A stretch of 64,000 nt of DNA, taken from positions 1,243,001 to 1,307,000 of the forward strand of contig NZ_CP017174.1 of NCBI RefSeq assembly GCF_006402735.1, given 5' to 3'. How positions within the stretch are numbered: the first letter of the stretch is position 1; the number at the start of each line of letters is the position of its first letter. The translations under genes and the position numbers were made by a program. The notes under the pieces were generated by a model. That model was given only the letters and a program-made list of their open reading frames with translations. It made no database searches and was not told the DNA's origin. The stretch comes from Myxococcus xanthus (GTDB lineage Bacteria; Myxococcota; Myxococcia; Myxococcales; Myxococcaceae). This document shows positions 18,483 through 27,376 of the stretch, one piece after another.

Positions 18483-19202
18483 TCAGAATGTGGGAAGGCC
18501 GCTGCTGGAGGTGCCGGTGCCCCGGCAGCCCATCTTCGTGCCGTAGCTGCACGCGAGCCCTCCCTGGGTGCTGCTGTGCTCCAGGAGTGAGCGGACGATG
18601 GTGCGGTAGGGGAGGCCCGGGCCCGGGGGTTGGACCTCGCCCACCGACACCAGCCAGATGCGGCCGTTGGCGTCGGCGTTGCGGTCGGCGTCGTCGTCGT
18701 CCTCCACGACGAAGACGCGGAAGGAGACGCTGCGAGCCTCCGGGTAGGCGCGGATGGGCTCGCCCTCCACGTCGTTGATTTCGACGGAGGCGCCCGTCAC
18801 GGTGTCGTCGATGGCCGTGCCACGCGCCAGCGTGTACGGCGTCTGGGGAATGAGCTCTCGCCAGGGCACGCCGCCCGCGGCGACGTCGGGCAGGCCCTGC
18901 TCGGCCACGACCTGCAGGCGCTGCAGGACGTCCTGGCTGTAGCTGCCAATGCCTCCCGCGACGGGGTTGTTCATCATCGCCAGGACGACGGCGCGCCCTT
19001 CGGCCATGCCCGCCTCGGCGGCGAAGAGGGCTTCACGCGAGCGGCGCTCATGGGATTGGAGCGTGCTCTCCGTGGTCACCGCGCGGAGGGTCACGAGCAC
19101 GCCCGCGGTGACGAGCGCGATGAGGCCCAGCGCCAGCAGCAGGGTGAACCCTCTCCGCGCGCCAGAGGCGTGTGCGGGCTTGCGGGTCGGATGACAGCGC
19201 AC
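18483..19202 (-). CDS. pilX: PilX/GspK-like minor pilin
   Basis: 239 residues. The leader MRCHPTRKPAHASGARRG precedes FTLLLALGLIALVTAGVLV. Position +5 is Leu, so the conserved Glu is missing, as is usual for PilX/GspK tip subunits that do not neutralise a neighbour's N-terminus. The GTG start at 19202 is well supported: AAGGAG lies 6 nt before it. EALFAAEAGMAEGRA is typical of the PilX N-terminal family. It heads the five-gene pilX-pilY1-pilV-pilW-fimU unit; the gap to pilY1 is 74 bp. The ~260 bp upstream hold the repeats and palindromes listed separately. Confidence 0.85.
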   Translation of the reverse strand: MRCHPTRKPAHASGARRGFTLLLALGLIALVTAGVLVTLRAVTTESTLQSHERRSREALFAAEAGMAEGRAVVLAMMNNPVAGGIGSYSQDVLQRLQVVAEQGLPDVAAGGVPWRELIPQTPYTLARGTAIDDTVTGASVEINDVEGEPIRAYPEARSVSFRVFVVEDDDDADRNADANGRIWLVSVGEVQPPGPGLPYRTIVRSLLEHSSTQGGLACSYGTKMGCRGTGTSSSGLPTF

Positions 19203-19330
19203 CGGGGACTCCTTGCCCTGAAGGGCAGCAGGGAAGCGCAGGTGTCTGTCTCAGCAATCCTCAGGCCCGCTCTCGCGGTACATCCATGTCAATGCATCCA
19301 GCCGCTTGGCCAGGGGCCTGGGTAAAGCCT

Positions 19331-19378
19331 GACACGGATTCATGCGACACGGATTGCGGACCTCGCAAAACTTGCGAG
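19331..19378. promoter_or_regulatory. Direct repeats plus inverted repeat upstream of pilX
   Basis: A 10-bp direct repeat GACACGGATT occurs at 19331-19340 and 19346-19355, start-to-start 15 bp. It is followed by a 7-bp inverted repeat CTCGCAA/TTGCGAG (19362-19378, 3-nt spacer). The block lies 130-175 bp upstream of the pilX start in otherwise non-coding DNA, so it is a candidate operator for the pilin operon. No recognisable sigma-70 or sigma-54 promoter was found beside it. Confidence 0.4.
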
Positions 19379-19436
19379 TCAGCGACAAAGTGGGACGCAT
19401 CGTGAGGCTCGTCCCTGAGGGCGGGACGTGTGGTTG

Positions 19437-19455
19437 CCCTGTGACAGTCACAGGG
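19437..19455. terminator. Perfect 19-bp palindrome after the GT-C gene
   Basis: CCCTGTGAC-A-GTCACAGGG is perfectly symmetrical around one base and ends 11 bp past the stop at 19467. It may end transcription of the GT-C gene or be a dimer-binding operator for the pilX operon downstream. There is no T-tract. Both readings are open. Confidence 0.4.
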
Positions 19456-19466
19456 AGCGTCGTGTT

Positions 19467-21161
19467 TCAGCCGCGCCCGCGAGGCCAGAACGTCACGTCG
19501 CGTTCCGGGGCGTTCAACCAGACGGACTTGAGGAAACGCACGGCGTTGCGGTCCGCGGTGTCATGCCGGCTGGTGAAGACATGCGCCGTGCCCAGCAGCA
19601 GCAGCACCGCCAGGGACGCTCCCAGCGCGGGCGCCGCGGGCCACGTCTGGCCGGGCTTCCGCGCCAGGCTGACGAAGACCCAGGCGGCGGTGCCCAGCAG
19701 CAGCCCCGCCAGCACCCCACCCGCCAGTCCCGCCGGCAGCCCCAGGAAGGTCAGCACGCCGGGCGGGAAGTAGCCCTCACGCAGCAGCGGCAGCGCCAGG
19801 GCGCCCACGGCGTTGGAGACATCATCGGGGATGTAGTTGATGAAGGTGGCCACGCCGGTGGCGACGATGGACACCGCGCACAGGAGCGCGGCCACACCCA
19901 GGGCCCACGCGCCCTGGCCGGTGGCGCGCAGGCGCTCCAGGAAGAGGCCGGCGGGCAGCAGGAGGAAGGGCACTAGGCCGGTGAGGTGACGCGGCCCCGT
20001 CGTCCAGCCCCACGAGTCGTAGGAGAACGACGAGGTGAAGTACGTGTAGCCCAGGAGCAGGGCCAGGCTCAGCCACGCCAGCGCACGGGCTTCCGGCGAC
20101 TGGCTCCGGCGGCGCCACACGAGCACCAGCCCCGGCAGCGCCAGCAGGAGGAAGGGCGCCAGGGTGAACAGGCCCCGCAGCGGGGAGAAGAAGGACAGGG
20201 CGAAGGCGCGCGGGTCCGGCGTGCGGATGCCCAGGAAGCCGCCCAGGTGCCAGGGCTGGTAGCCCGCGTCGTTGAGGTACTTGTAGCCGCTCGTCAGCGG
20301 GTGGCCGAACGTCACCTGGTGGTAGGCCATCAGCGCCACCAGGAAGGGCAGGGCGCCCAGCGTGGCCAGCCCCGCGGCCCGGCCCAGGCGCGCCCAGCGA
20401 ACACGCGCGGGCGCGTCCTGGAAGGCGAAGGTGAGCACCGCGTACAGCACCAGGCCGAGCACGCCCAGCGCACCGGTGTACTCGGCGGCCACGGTGGCGC
20501 CCGCGAAGGCGCCCGCCAGGACGTAGCCCCGCTCGCGCCATTCGCCACGCGCGCAGCGCCACAGCGCGTAGAAGCTGGCGAAGAGCAGCACCGCCGTCGT
20601 CTGGTGGCTCATGAAGAGCAGCGAGTAGCTGAAGGCCAGCGAGCCCAGCCCATACGTCACCGTGAGCGCATCCGCGACGAGCGGCTCCAGGGACGCGCGC
20701 AGGTAGCGGCGAACGAGCCACAGCAGTCCCAGCGTGGGCAGCACGGTGAGCAGCAGGCGCGAGAAGAAGACCAGGGGCACTTCGGGCACGGCATGCCGGT
20801 GGCCGCCGCCCACCGCGCGCAGCACGGCGTAGAGGGGCACGGCCGCGAACGACAGCAGCGGCGCCTTGCTGGGGTAGTACTTCCCGTCCTTCACGGACAG
20901 GTCACCGACCTTGCCGTAGTCGTGCAGCGCCTGGTTGATGTGCAGGGTGCCGTACTCCACCAGCGCGCGCGTCTGCCACAGCCGGCACAGCTCGTTGGGC
21001 GAGCGCAGGCCCGGGTGGTACGGGAACAGCAACACGTACAGCGCCGCCAGGGCGGCCCATACGGCGCGCGGCGCGCCTCGGGATGGCAGGGCCTGGCGCT
21101 CGGGAGTGGGGGCCGTGGTGGGCTCCGGGAGCGCGTCGGCGGGCAAGGGCGTGGAGTTCAT
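19467..21161 (-). CDS. Multi-pass membrane protein, GT-C-like (PMT/ArnT type)
   Basis: 564 residues with roughly 11-13 hydrophobic helices. An early loop holds polar residues (SPNELCRLWQTRALVEYG) and then KDGKYYPSKAPLLS, which resembles lumenal loop 1 of lipid-phosphate-sugar-dependent glycosyltransferases (PMT/ArnT/PF13231). Such enzymes transfer a sugar from a polyprenyl-phosphate donor on the periplasmic side. No DxD or ExD pair stands out, so the catalytic call is tentative. It lies 90 bp downstream of a GT2/methyltransferase fusion gene on the same strand. That GT2 may make the polyprenyl-phosphate sugar donor this enzyme would use; this is inference. Confidence 0.65.
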   Translation of the reverse strand: MNSTPLPADALPEPTTAPTPERQALPSRGAPRAVWAALAALYVLLFPYHPGLRSPNELCRLWQTRALVEYGTLHINQALHDYGKVGDLSVKDGKYYPSKAPLLSFAAVPLYAVLRAVGGGHRHAVPEVPLVFFSRLLLTVLPTLGLLWLVRRYLRASLEPLVADALTVTYGLGSLAFSYSLLFMSHQTTAVLLFASFYALWRCARGEWRERGYVLAGAFAGATVAAEYTGALGVLGLVLYAVLTFAFQDAPARVRWARLGRAAGLATLGALPFLVALMAYHQVTFGHPLTSGYKYLNDAGYQPWHLGGFLGIRTPDPRAFALSFFSPLRGLFTLAPFLLLALPGLVLVWRRRSQSPEARALAWLSLALLLGYTYFTSSFSYDSWGWTTGPRHLTGLVPFLLLPAGLFLERLRATGQGAWALGVAALLCAVSIVATGVATFINYIPDDVSNAVGALALPLLREGYFPPGVLTFLGLPAGLAGGVLAGLLLGTAAWVFVSLARKPGQTWPAAPALGASLAVLLLLGTAHVFTSRHDTADRNAVRFLKSVWLNAPERDVTFWPRGRG

Positions 21162-21251
21162 GGCGGCGGGGCCCTGCTCTCGGGCGAGGCCGCCTCGGAA
21201 GGCGGCTGCGATTCAATGGACGACCGGGGTGTCACGCGTGGCGGCGGTGCC

Positions 21252-22598
21252 TCACGCGTCGCCCCCGGTGGCGCGGGCCACGGCGAAGAGGCTCATGCCC
21301 ACCGGCAGCTTCACGTGCGACTCCGCCCGCGCAATCAGGGGCGCCAGCGTGTCGTAGAGCTTGAGCTGGAGCTTGGGCACCGAACGGCGGCGCAGCAGGC
21401 GACTGTTGACGAACCACCCCGGCAGGCCGGCCAGGTTCATCCACTCCAGGGTCTCCACCTGGAAGCCATTCTCCTCCAGCACCGCGCGCAGCGTGGAAGG
21501 CGTGTAGCGGCGGTAGTGGCCCACGGCCTCGTCGATGGCGCCGAAGAGCTGCTGGAGCGCGGGCACCAGGATGACCACCCGGCCTCCGGGCGCCAGAATC
21601 TGCTTGAAGCGCCGGACGGCGGACGCGTCATCCGGGATGTGCTCCAGCACGTTGGAGAGGACGATGGTGTCCAACTGCTCCGTCTTGAGCGACTCCCAGT
21701 CCGCCAGGGCCACGTCGGACAGGTACGGCCGGATGTGCGGCTTGCCGCGGAAGAGGTTCTTCAGGCGGTCCACGTAGAAGCGGTCCACCTCCAGCGCGAT
21801 GAGCAGCTCCAGGCCCGACTCCAGCTCGCGGGTAATCGTGCCGATGCCGGCGCCAATCTCCAGCACCCGGCGGCCCAGGTGCTCGCGGAAGCGGCGGCCC
21901 AGCCACTGGTTGTAGTGGACGGCGCCGTCCATGCGCTCCAGCGTGGTGTAGCCCTCGTGCTGGTTGTCCGCGTCGTCGCGCACCGTGGCGTAGCGGACCA
22001 GCGTCTTGAGCCGGGACAGGTGCGCCGCGGGCGTCCGGCGAGGCACCGCGCCAGGCGGCAGCGTCACCTCGGTGAGGCGGAACAACTGCGCGGCCAGCTT
22101 CACCACCAGCTCCGCGTCCACCGCGTCGTCGTCGCTGGTGAGCGTGACGGAGCGCAGCGCCTCGGTGCGGAAGGCGCGCAGACCGGTGAGCGGGTCCGTC
22201 AGCGGCACGTCGGTGACGAAGCGGGTGACGTGGCCCAGGGCCCGGTCCGCCAGCAGCTCCGGCGCCAGCCCCTGCGCCGTGCGCAGGCCGAAGACGGCGT
22301 CCGCGGTGTCCGCCTGGATGGGGCGCACCAGCGCGTCATAGACGTCCTGCGAATACGAGGTGTCCGGATCCTGCAGCACCGTCACCGCTCCCGACACCTT
22401 CTCCAGCGCGGCGCGGATGGCTGCGCCCTTGCCACCCGGCACCGTGAGGACGTGCACGTTGGGCGAGGGGGCGGCGTCGACGGAGCCCTCTCCAGCGAGG
22501 ACGACCTCCGCGCCAGGAGGCAACGCGTGGGCGAAGCGGGAAGCTGCCGCCGCGGTGTCGGGCGAGAAGGGGAGGACGAAGGAAAGCGGTGGCGTCAC
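21252..22598 (-). CDS. Fusion protein: GT2-like glycosyltransferase + SAM methyltransferase
   Basis: 448 residues from GTG at 22598 (MTPPLSFVLPF..., a normal GT2 beginning); no Met codon gives a sensible longer form. Residues 1-~200 look like a polyprenol-phosphate-sugar GT2: GGKGAAIRAAL, a DPDTSY box in place of the usual DADxQ, then LTDPLTGLRAFR. Residues ~225-430 are a class I methyltransferase with motif I VLEIGAGIGTITREL, the TIVLSNVLEHIPDD box and the GGRVVILVPA strand. The fusion would make and methylate a lipid-linked sugar, or the methyltransferase may act separately. It starts 205 bp from the oppositely directed tyrosine kinase gene. Confidence 0.75.
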   Translation of the reverse strand: MTPPLSFVLPFSPDTAAAASRFAHALPPGAEVVLAGEGSVDAAPSPNVHVLTVPGGKGAAIRAALEKVSGAVTVLQDPDTSYSQDVYDALVRPIQADTADAVFGLRTAQGLAPELLADRALGHVTRFVTDVPLTDPLTGLRAFRTEALRSVTLTSDDDAVDAELVVKLAAQLFRLTEVTLPPGAVPRRTPAAHLSRLKTLVRYATVRDDADNQHEGYTTLERMDGAVHYNQWLGRRFREHLGRRVLEIGAGIGTITRELESGLELLIALEVDRFYVDRLKNLFRGKPHIRPYLSDVALADWESLKTEQLDTIVLSNVLEHIPDDASAVRRFKQILAPGGRVVILVPALQQLFGAIDEAVGHYRRYTPSTLRAVLEENGFQVETLEWMNLAGLPGWFVNSRLLRRRSVPKLQLKLYDTLAPLIARAESHVKLPVGMSLFAVARATGGDA

Positions 22599-22803
22599 GC
22601 CGGGCTGACTAGCACAGGCGGCTCGGCCATGCGCGTCAGTGCCCGCGAAGAAGCGTGGATGGAGGGCATCCAGGCGACCGCGGAACGATGGACAACCCCG
22701 CGGGGACACGGCACGCTCGTCGCGGTCCCCAAGCGTGTGGGTGAAGGTCGGCGGAGTGCCGCCAGGCCGTGGAATCGCTCTGGAGACAGCAGGGAGACGT
22801 GAC

Positions 22804-24996
22804 GTGGATGGAACCGGTTTCGACCCGGCCGGCGGCGCCGGTGGCCTGACGCCCGCGGGCCTCATGCAGCATGTGCGCGCGGTGTGGCGCCGCAAGTGGG
22901 TCGTCCTTGGCGTGGCGGTGGTGGTGGCGGCGCTCACGGCCGCCCACACGTTGCGCGAGCCCAAGGTGTACTCGGCCAGTGCCTCGCTCATCATCGACGT
23001 GATGGCGCCTCGCTTCCTGGATGGGGAGGTGAAGGAGGTGATGGGCGAGGAGCGCAGCAACTACTGGTTCAACAAGGAGTACTACGCCACCCAGAGTCAA
23101 ATCATCACCTCGCGCGCGGTGGCGGGCCGGGTGGTGGACAAGCTGGGCCTGTCCACGGACGCGGACTTCCTGGGCATGGCGCACGTCACCGACGAGAAGA
23201 CGCGCCTGCAGGCGATGCAGGGCGCGGACGCGGTGGCGCTGGTCCAGTCGCGCATCCGGGTGATTCCCGCGAGGGACTCGCGGGTGATCAACATCGCGGT
23301 GGATGACTTCGACGCCAGGCGCGCCGCGCTGCTAGCCAACGAGGTGGCCGCCGCGTACATGGCGGAGAACCTGGCCCTCAAGCTCCGGACGACGGAGGAC
23401 GCGCGCGACTGGTTGGAGATTCGTCTGGCCGAGCTGGAGTCGCAGTCCAAGACGAGCGAGCTTGCCGTCTACGACTTCAAGAAGGACGCGGACATGCTGT
23501 CCACGTCGCTCGAGTCGAGGATGAGCATCGTCAGTGAGCGCATCAACAGCTTCAACCTGAAGCTGACCGAGGTGCGCATCCAGATTGCCGCTCAGCAGGC
23601 GCGGGTGGAGGCCATCCACCGGCTGCGCAAGGCATCTCCGGAGGATGAGACGTGGGCGGAGGCGCTGTCGGGCGCCACGGATGGACCCATCCAGGACCTG
23701 CGGCGCAGCTACACCGAGCTGCGCATGACGTGCGCGGAGCTGGGCGAGCGCTACCTGGCCGAGCACCCGAAGCTCCTGGAGTGCAACCGCAAGCTGTCGG
23801 TGGTGCGCGAGGACTTCCTCAAGAGCCTGGGCAACGTGGTGCGCGGCGCGGAGACGTCGCTGGCGGAGTCGGTGGCGCAGGAGAAGAACCTGGTGCGCCT
23901 GCTGGACGCGGAGAAGTCGGAGGCCTTCCTGGTGAACAAGAAGGCCATCGAGTTCGACCGGCTCAAGCGCGACTCGGACAACAACCAGCGCCTCTACGAG
24001 CTGGTGGCCAGGCGCCTGAAGGACATCGAGCTGTCAGGCATGCTGCGCACCAGCAACGTGCGCGTGCTGGACCCGGCGCGGCCCATCCTGGTGCCGGTGA
24101 AGCCTCACGTGCGCCGCAACCTGGCGGTGGGGCTGGTGATGGGACTGCTGGCGGGCCTGGGCGTGGTGTTGCTGCTGGAGCTCCTGGAGAACAGCGTGGC
24201 CACGCAGGCGGACGTGGAGGAGCGGTTGGGGCTGGCCTTCCTGGGCGTGATGCCGCGGCTGGACGGCAGCAAGCCGCCGCGCGAGCGGGACCTGCACGTC
24301 CACCGCGAACCCAAGTCGACAGCGGCGGAGTGCTGCCGCGCCATCCGCACCAACCTGCTGTTCATGTCGCCGGACAACCCGTTCAAGACGCTGGTGGTGA
24401 CGTCCAGCGGGCCGCAGGAAGGCAAGTCCACCACCTGTATCAACCTGGGCGTGGCCATGGCCCAGAGCGGCAACCGGGTGCTGCTGCTGGACACGGACAT
24501 GCGCCGGCCGCGCCTGCACCGCGCCTTCGGAGTGCCCAACGAGCTGGGCATCTCCTCGCTGGTGGTGGGTGAGGGCACGCTGGACGCGGCGGTGAAGAGC
24601 ACCGAGGTGCCCGGCCTCTTCGTGCTGCCGTGCGGACCGCTGCCGCCCAATCCGGCGGAGCTGCTGCACACCCAGACCTTCACGGACCTGCTGAAGGCCG
24701 CCTCCGAGCGCTTCGACCGCGTCATCCTGGACAGCCCGCCCATCAACGCGGTGGCGGACGCGGCGGTGCTGGCCACGAAGTGCGACGGCGTGGTGCTGGT
24801 GCTGAAGGCGGCCAAGACGAACCGCGAGTCGGCGCGGCGTGCGCTGCGCTCGCTGGCGGACGTGCAGGCGCGCATGTACGGCGCCATCCTCAACGACGTG
24901 GACCTGTCGGCGCCGCGCTACGGTGACTCGTATCTGGGCTACCAGGGCTACGGGCAGTACGCGGAAGACTCCAAGGATGGGGTGGCGCAGTCGTGA
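22804..24996 (+). CDS. btkB: Polysaccharide co-polymerase / BY-kinase (Wzc-type)
   Basis: 730 residues. An inner-membrane Wzz-type chain-length domain is fused to a cytoplasmic tyrosine autokinase. TM1 lies at ~31-50, a long coiled-coil periplasmic region at ~160-420 and TM2 at ~439-460. Walker A SSGPQEGKSTT is near 536, Walker A' LLLDTDMRRPR near 563, Walker B VILDSPP near 639, and a Tyr cluster (YGDSYLGYQGYGQY) near 705-720 for autophosphorylation. GTG at 22804 is chosen because AGGGAG lies 7 nt upstream; the longer open frame has no such site. It matches M. xanthus BtkB/WzcB, which governs export of the BPS polysaccharide. It is the first gene of a plus-strand operon through 29944. Confidence 0.9.
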   Translation: MDGTGFDPAGGAGGLTPAGLMQHVRAVWRRKWVVLGVAVVVAALTAAHTLREPKVYSASASLIIDVMAPRFLDGEVKEVMGEERSNYWFNKEYYATQSQIITSRAVAGRVVDKLGLSTDADFLGMAHVTDEKTRLQAMQGADAVALVQSRIRVIPARDSRVINIAVDDFDARRAALLANEVAAAYMAENLALKLRTTEDARDWLEIRLAELESQSKTSELAVYDFKKDADMLSTSLESRMSIVSERINSFNLKLTEVRIQIAAQQARVEAIHRLRKASPEDETWAEALSGATDGPIQDLRRSYTELRMTCAELGERYLAEHPKLLECNRKLSVVREDFLKSLGNVVRGAETSLAESVAQEKNLVRLLDAEKSEAFLVNKKAIEFDRLKRDSDNNQRLYELVARRLKDIELSGMLRTSNVRVLDPARPILVPVKPHVRRNLAVGLVMGLLAGLGVVLLLELLENSVATQADVEERLGLAFLGVMPRLDGSKPPRERDLHVHREPKSTAAECCRAIRTNLLFMSPDNPFKTLVVTSSGPQEGKSTTCINLGVAMAQSGNRVLLLDTDMRRPRLHRAFGVPNELGISSLVVGEGTLDAAVKSTEVPGLFVLPCGPLPPNPAELLHTQTFTDLLKAASERFDRVILDSPPINAVADAAVLATKCDGVVLVLKAAKTNRESARRALRSLADVQARMYGAILNDVDLSAPRYGDSYLGYQGYGQYAEDSKDGVAQS

Positions 24997-26243
24997 ACGC
25001 GCCATCAGCGGGCGCGGGCCTGCGGGTGCTGCACCTGGGCAAGTTCTATCCTCCCGCGTCGGGCGGCATGGAGGCCCACGTGCAGACGCTGGCGCGCGCC
25101 CAGGCGGCGCTCGGCGCGCAGGTGGAGGTGCTGTGCGCCAACCATGCCGCGGACGGCGCGGGCACCAGCCACGAGTTCCAGGGCCGCAGCCCCACGTGTG
25201 AGACGTGGGACGGACCGGTGCGAGTGACGCGCCTGGGCCGGCTGGCGTCCGTCGCGCGCATGGACGCGATGCCGGACCTGCCGCGCATGCTGGGACGCGC
25301 GTTGTCGCGGGGCGTGGACATCGTGCACCTGCACACGCCCAACCCGACCTGGGTGCTGGCCCTGGACGTGGTGCGCCGGCTGCCTCCTGTCTTCATCACC
25401 CACCACAGTGACGTCATCCGGCAGAGGGTGGCGGGCGCGCTCTTCAAGCCCTTCGAGGCGCTGCTCTACGCGCGGGCCCGGCGGGTGCTGGCCACCAGCG
25501 CGGCCTATGTCCCGGGCTCGCCGCTGCTGCGCGCCTTTCGCGGCAAGGTGCGGGCGCTGCCGCTGGGGCTCGACCTGGCGCCGTACCTCCAGCCCTCCGC
25601 CGCCGCGCGGGAGGCGGAGGCCCACTGGCGGGCACAGGCCGCGGGCGCGCCGCTCTGGCTCATGGTGGGGCGGCTCGTCTACTACAAGGGCCTGTTCACC
25701 GCGCTGGAGGCCCTGCGCCGGGTGCCGGGGCGGCTGGTGGTGGTGGGGCAGGGGCCGCTGGAGGCGGAGGCTCGACGCCGGGCGCGCGCGCTGGGCGTCG
25801 CGGACCGGGTGACGTGGGCGGGCTATCTGCCTCCGGACTCGCTGGTCGGCGCGCTGCACGCGGCCACCGCGCTCTGGTTCTGTGGCAATGCTCGCAGTGA
25901 GGCGTATGGGTTGTCGCAGGTGGAGGCCATGGCCAGCGGTCTGCCCGTGCTGAACACGGCGATTCCGCACTCGGGCGTCGCGTGGGTGAGCCTGCATGAG
26001 CAGACGGGGCTGACGGTGCCGGTCGGCGACGCGGAGGCCCTGGCGGCGGCGGCGCGGCGACTCCTGGAGGAGCCCGGGTTGGCGCAGCGGTTGGGGCGCG
26101 AGGCCCGGGAGCGGGCCGTGGCGGAGTTCCGGCATGACGTCATGGCCTGGCGCAGCCTGTCCCTGTACTCGGAGGCGCTGGGCCGGCCCGCGCCGGTGAT
26201 GGCGCCTGACGTGGCGCCGCTGCGCTTGACGGGGAACGCATGA
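24993..26243 (+). CDS. GT4 glycosyltransferase
   Basis: 416-residue GT-B retaining glycosyltransferase that should add one sugar from a nucleotide donor to the lipid-linked repeat unit at the cytoplasmic membrane face. The N-terminus (LRVLHLGKFYPPASGGME) is the GT4 acceptor loop and ARSEAYGLSQVEAMASG holds the donor-binding E-x7-E pair. GTG at 24993 overlaps the kinase stop by 4 nt and its own stop overlaps the next ATG by 4 nt, so it is translationally coupled. Donor and acceptor cannot be read from sequence. Confidence 0.85.
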   Translation: MNAPSAGAGLRVLHLGKFYPPASGGMEAHVQTLARAQAALGAQVEVLCANHAADGAGTSHEFQGRSPTCETWDGPVRVTRLGRLASVARMDAMPDLPRMLGRALSRGVDIVHLHTPNPTWVLALDVVRRLPPVFITHHSDVIRQRVAGALFKPFEALLYARARRVLATSAAYVPGSPLLRAFRGKVRALPLGLDLAPYLQPSAAAREAEAHWRAQAAGAPLWLMVGRLVYYKGLFTALEALRRVPGRLVVVGQGPLEAEARRRARALGVADRVTWAGYLPPDSLVGALHAATALWFCGNARSEAYGLSQVEAMASGLPVLNTAIPHSGVAWVSLHEQTGLTVPVGDAEALAAAARRLLEEPGLAQRLGREARERAVAEFRHDVMAWRSLSLYSEALGRPAPVMAPDVAPLRLTGNA

Positions 26244-27376
26244 GCCATCCCCTGCGCGTGCTGCACATCTCCAGCGGCAACCTCTACGGTGGCATCGAGA
26301 CGTTGCTGCACACGATGGCGCGCGAGCGGAACCTTCGCCCGTCGCTGTCACATGCCTTCGCGCTCTGCTTCGAGGGTCGGCTGGCGCGGGAGCTGCGCGA
26401 CGCGGGCGTGGAGGTGCGTGTGCTGGGGCCCGCGAAGACAGGCCGGCCCTGGTCCGTGTGGCGCGCGCGGAGAGTCTTGCGCGAGCTGCTGCGCGGCGGG
26501 CGCTACGACGTCGTCATCTGCCACGCCATCTGGCCTCAGGCCCTGTTCGGGCCCGTGGTGCGCACCGCTGGCGTTCCCCTGGCCTTCTTCCAGCATGACG
26601 CCCTGACTGGCCAGCATTGGCTGGAGCGGTGGGCCCGTGTCACGCCGCCCGACCTGGTGCTGACCAACAGCCGCTTCGCCGCGGGCACGCTGGTGTCCGT
26701 CTATCCCCAGGTGCCTTGGCATGTGACGCACTGTCCGCTGCCCATGCCACCGCCGGCGCTGGGAGCGTCCGAGCGCGCGCGCGTGCGCACGGAGCTGGGG
26801 GCCACCGAAGGGGACGCCGTCATCGTCCACGCCAGCCGGATGCAGGAGGGGAAGGGCCAGCGCTTGTTGCTGGAGGCGCTGGGCCGGCTGCGAGCGGTGC
26901 CGGGCTGGCGCGTCTGGTTCGCTGGCGGCGCTCAGCGTCCGGACGAGGAAGCCTATCTGGAGGGGCTGCGGGCGCAGGCGAAGCACCTGGGTATCGAGGA
27001 GCGGCTGCGGTTCCTGGGGCAACGCTCGGATGTGTCGCGACTGCTGCGCGCCGCGGACATCCACTGCCATCCCAACTCGAGGCCAGAGGCGTTCGGTCTG
27101 GCCTTCGTGGAGGCGCTCCAGGCGGGCCTGCCCGTGGTGACCACGCCGATGGGGGGCGCGCTGGAAATCGTGGATGCCTCCTGCGGGGTGTTCGTCCGCC
27201 CGGAGCCGGAGGCACTGGCCCTGGCCCTGGGACGGCTCATCGAGGACCCGCAGACGCGTGTCCGGCTGGGCGCGGCGGGGCCCGCGCGTGCCGCGGAGTT
27301 GAGCGATGCGGGAGGCTTCCTTCGCGGCATGGAGGAGGCGCTGCGCGCGCTGTCCGAGCAGGAGGTGCCGGTGTGA
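26240..27376 (+). CDS. GT4 glycosyltransferase
   Basis: 378 residues, GT-B fold. LRVLHISSGNLYGGIETLL is the N-terminal nucleotide-sugar enzyme signature, HASRMQEGKGQ begins the donor domain and SRPEAFGLAFVEALQAG carries the E-x7-E motif. ATG at 26240 overlaps the preceding stop by 4 nt, and the next gene begins with a GTG overlapping its TGA. Predicted to act on the same lipid-linked repeat unit as its neighbours. Confidence 0.85.
   Translation: MSHPLRVLHISSGNLYGGIETLLHTMARERNLRPSLSHAFALCFEGRLARELRDAGVEVRVLGPAKTGRPWSVWRARRVLRELLRGGRYDVVICHAIWPQALFGPVVRTAGVPLAFFQHDALTGQHWLERWARVTPPDLVLTNSRFAAGTLVSVYPQVPWHVTHCPLPMPPPALGASERARVRTELGATEGDAVIVHASRMQEGKGQRLLLEALGRLRAVPGWRVWFAGGAQRPDEEAYLEGLRAQAKHLGIEERLRFLGQRSDVSRLLRAADIHCHPNSRPEAFGLAFVEALQAGLPVVTTPMGGALEIVDASCGVFVRPEPEALALALGRLIEDPQTRVRLGAAGPARAAELSDAGGFLRGMEEALRALSEQEVPV

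Noticed and set aside
19439..19453. CRP-type site TGTGA...TCACA
   Set aside because: The half-sites are separated by 3 bases, where CRP needs 6, so it is reported only as a palindrome.
22639..22803. Upstream extension of the tyrosine kinase to ATG 22639
   Set aside because: The extra 55 residues are basic and unlike a Wzz N-terminus, and AGGGAG precedes the GTG at 22804 at normal spacing.
26617..27372. In-frame upstream extension of the PF04932-like membrane protein
   Set aside because: This stretch lies entirely within the GT4 gene in another frame, and the translation is Gly/Ala/Arg-rich noise. The GTG overlapping the stop is the sensible start.
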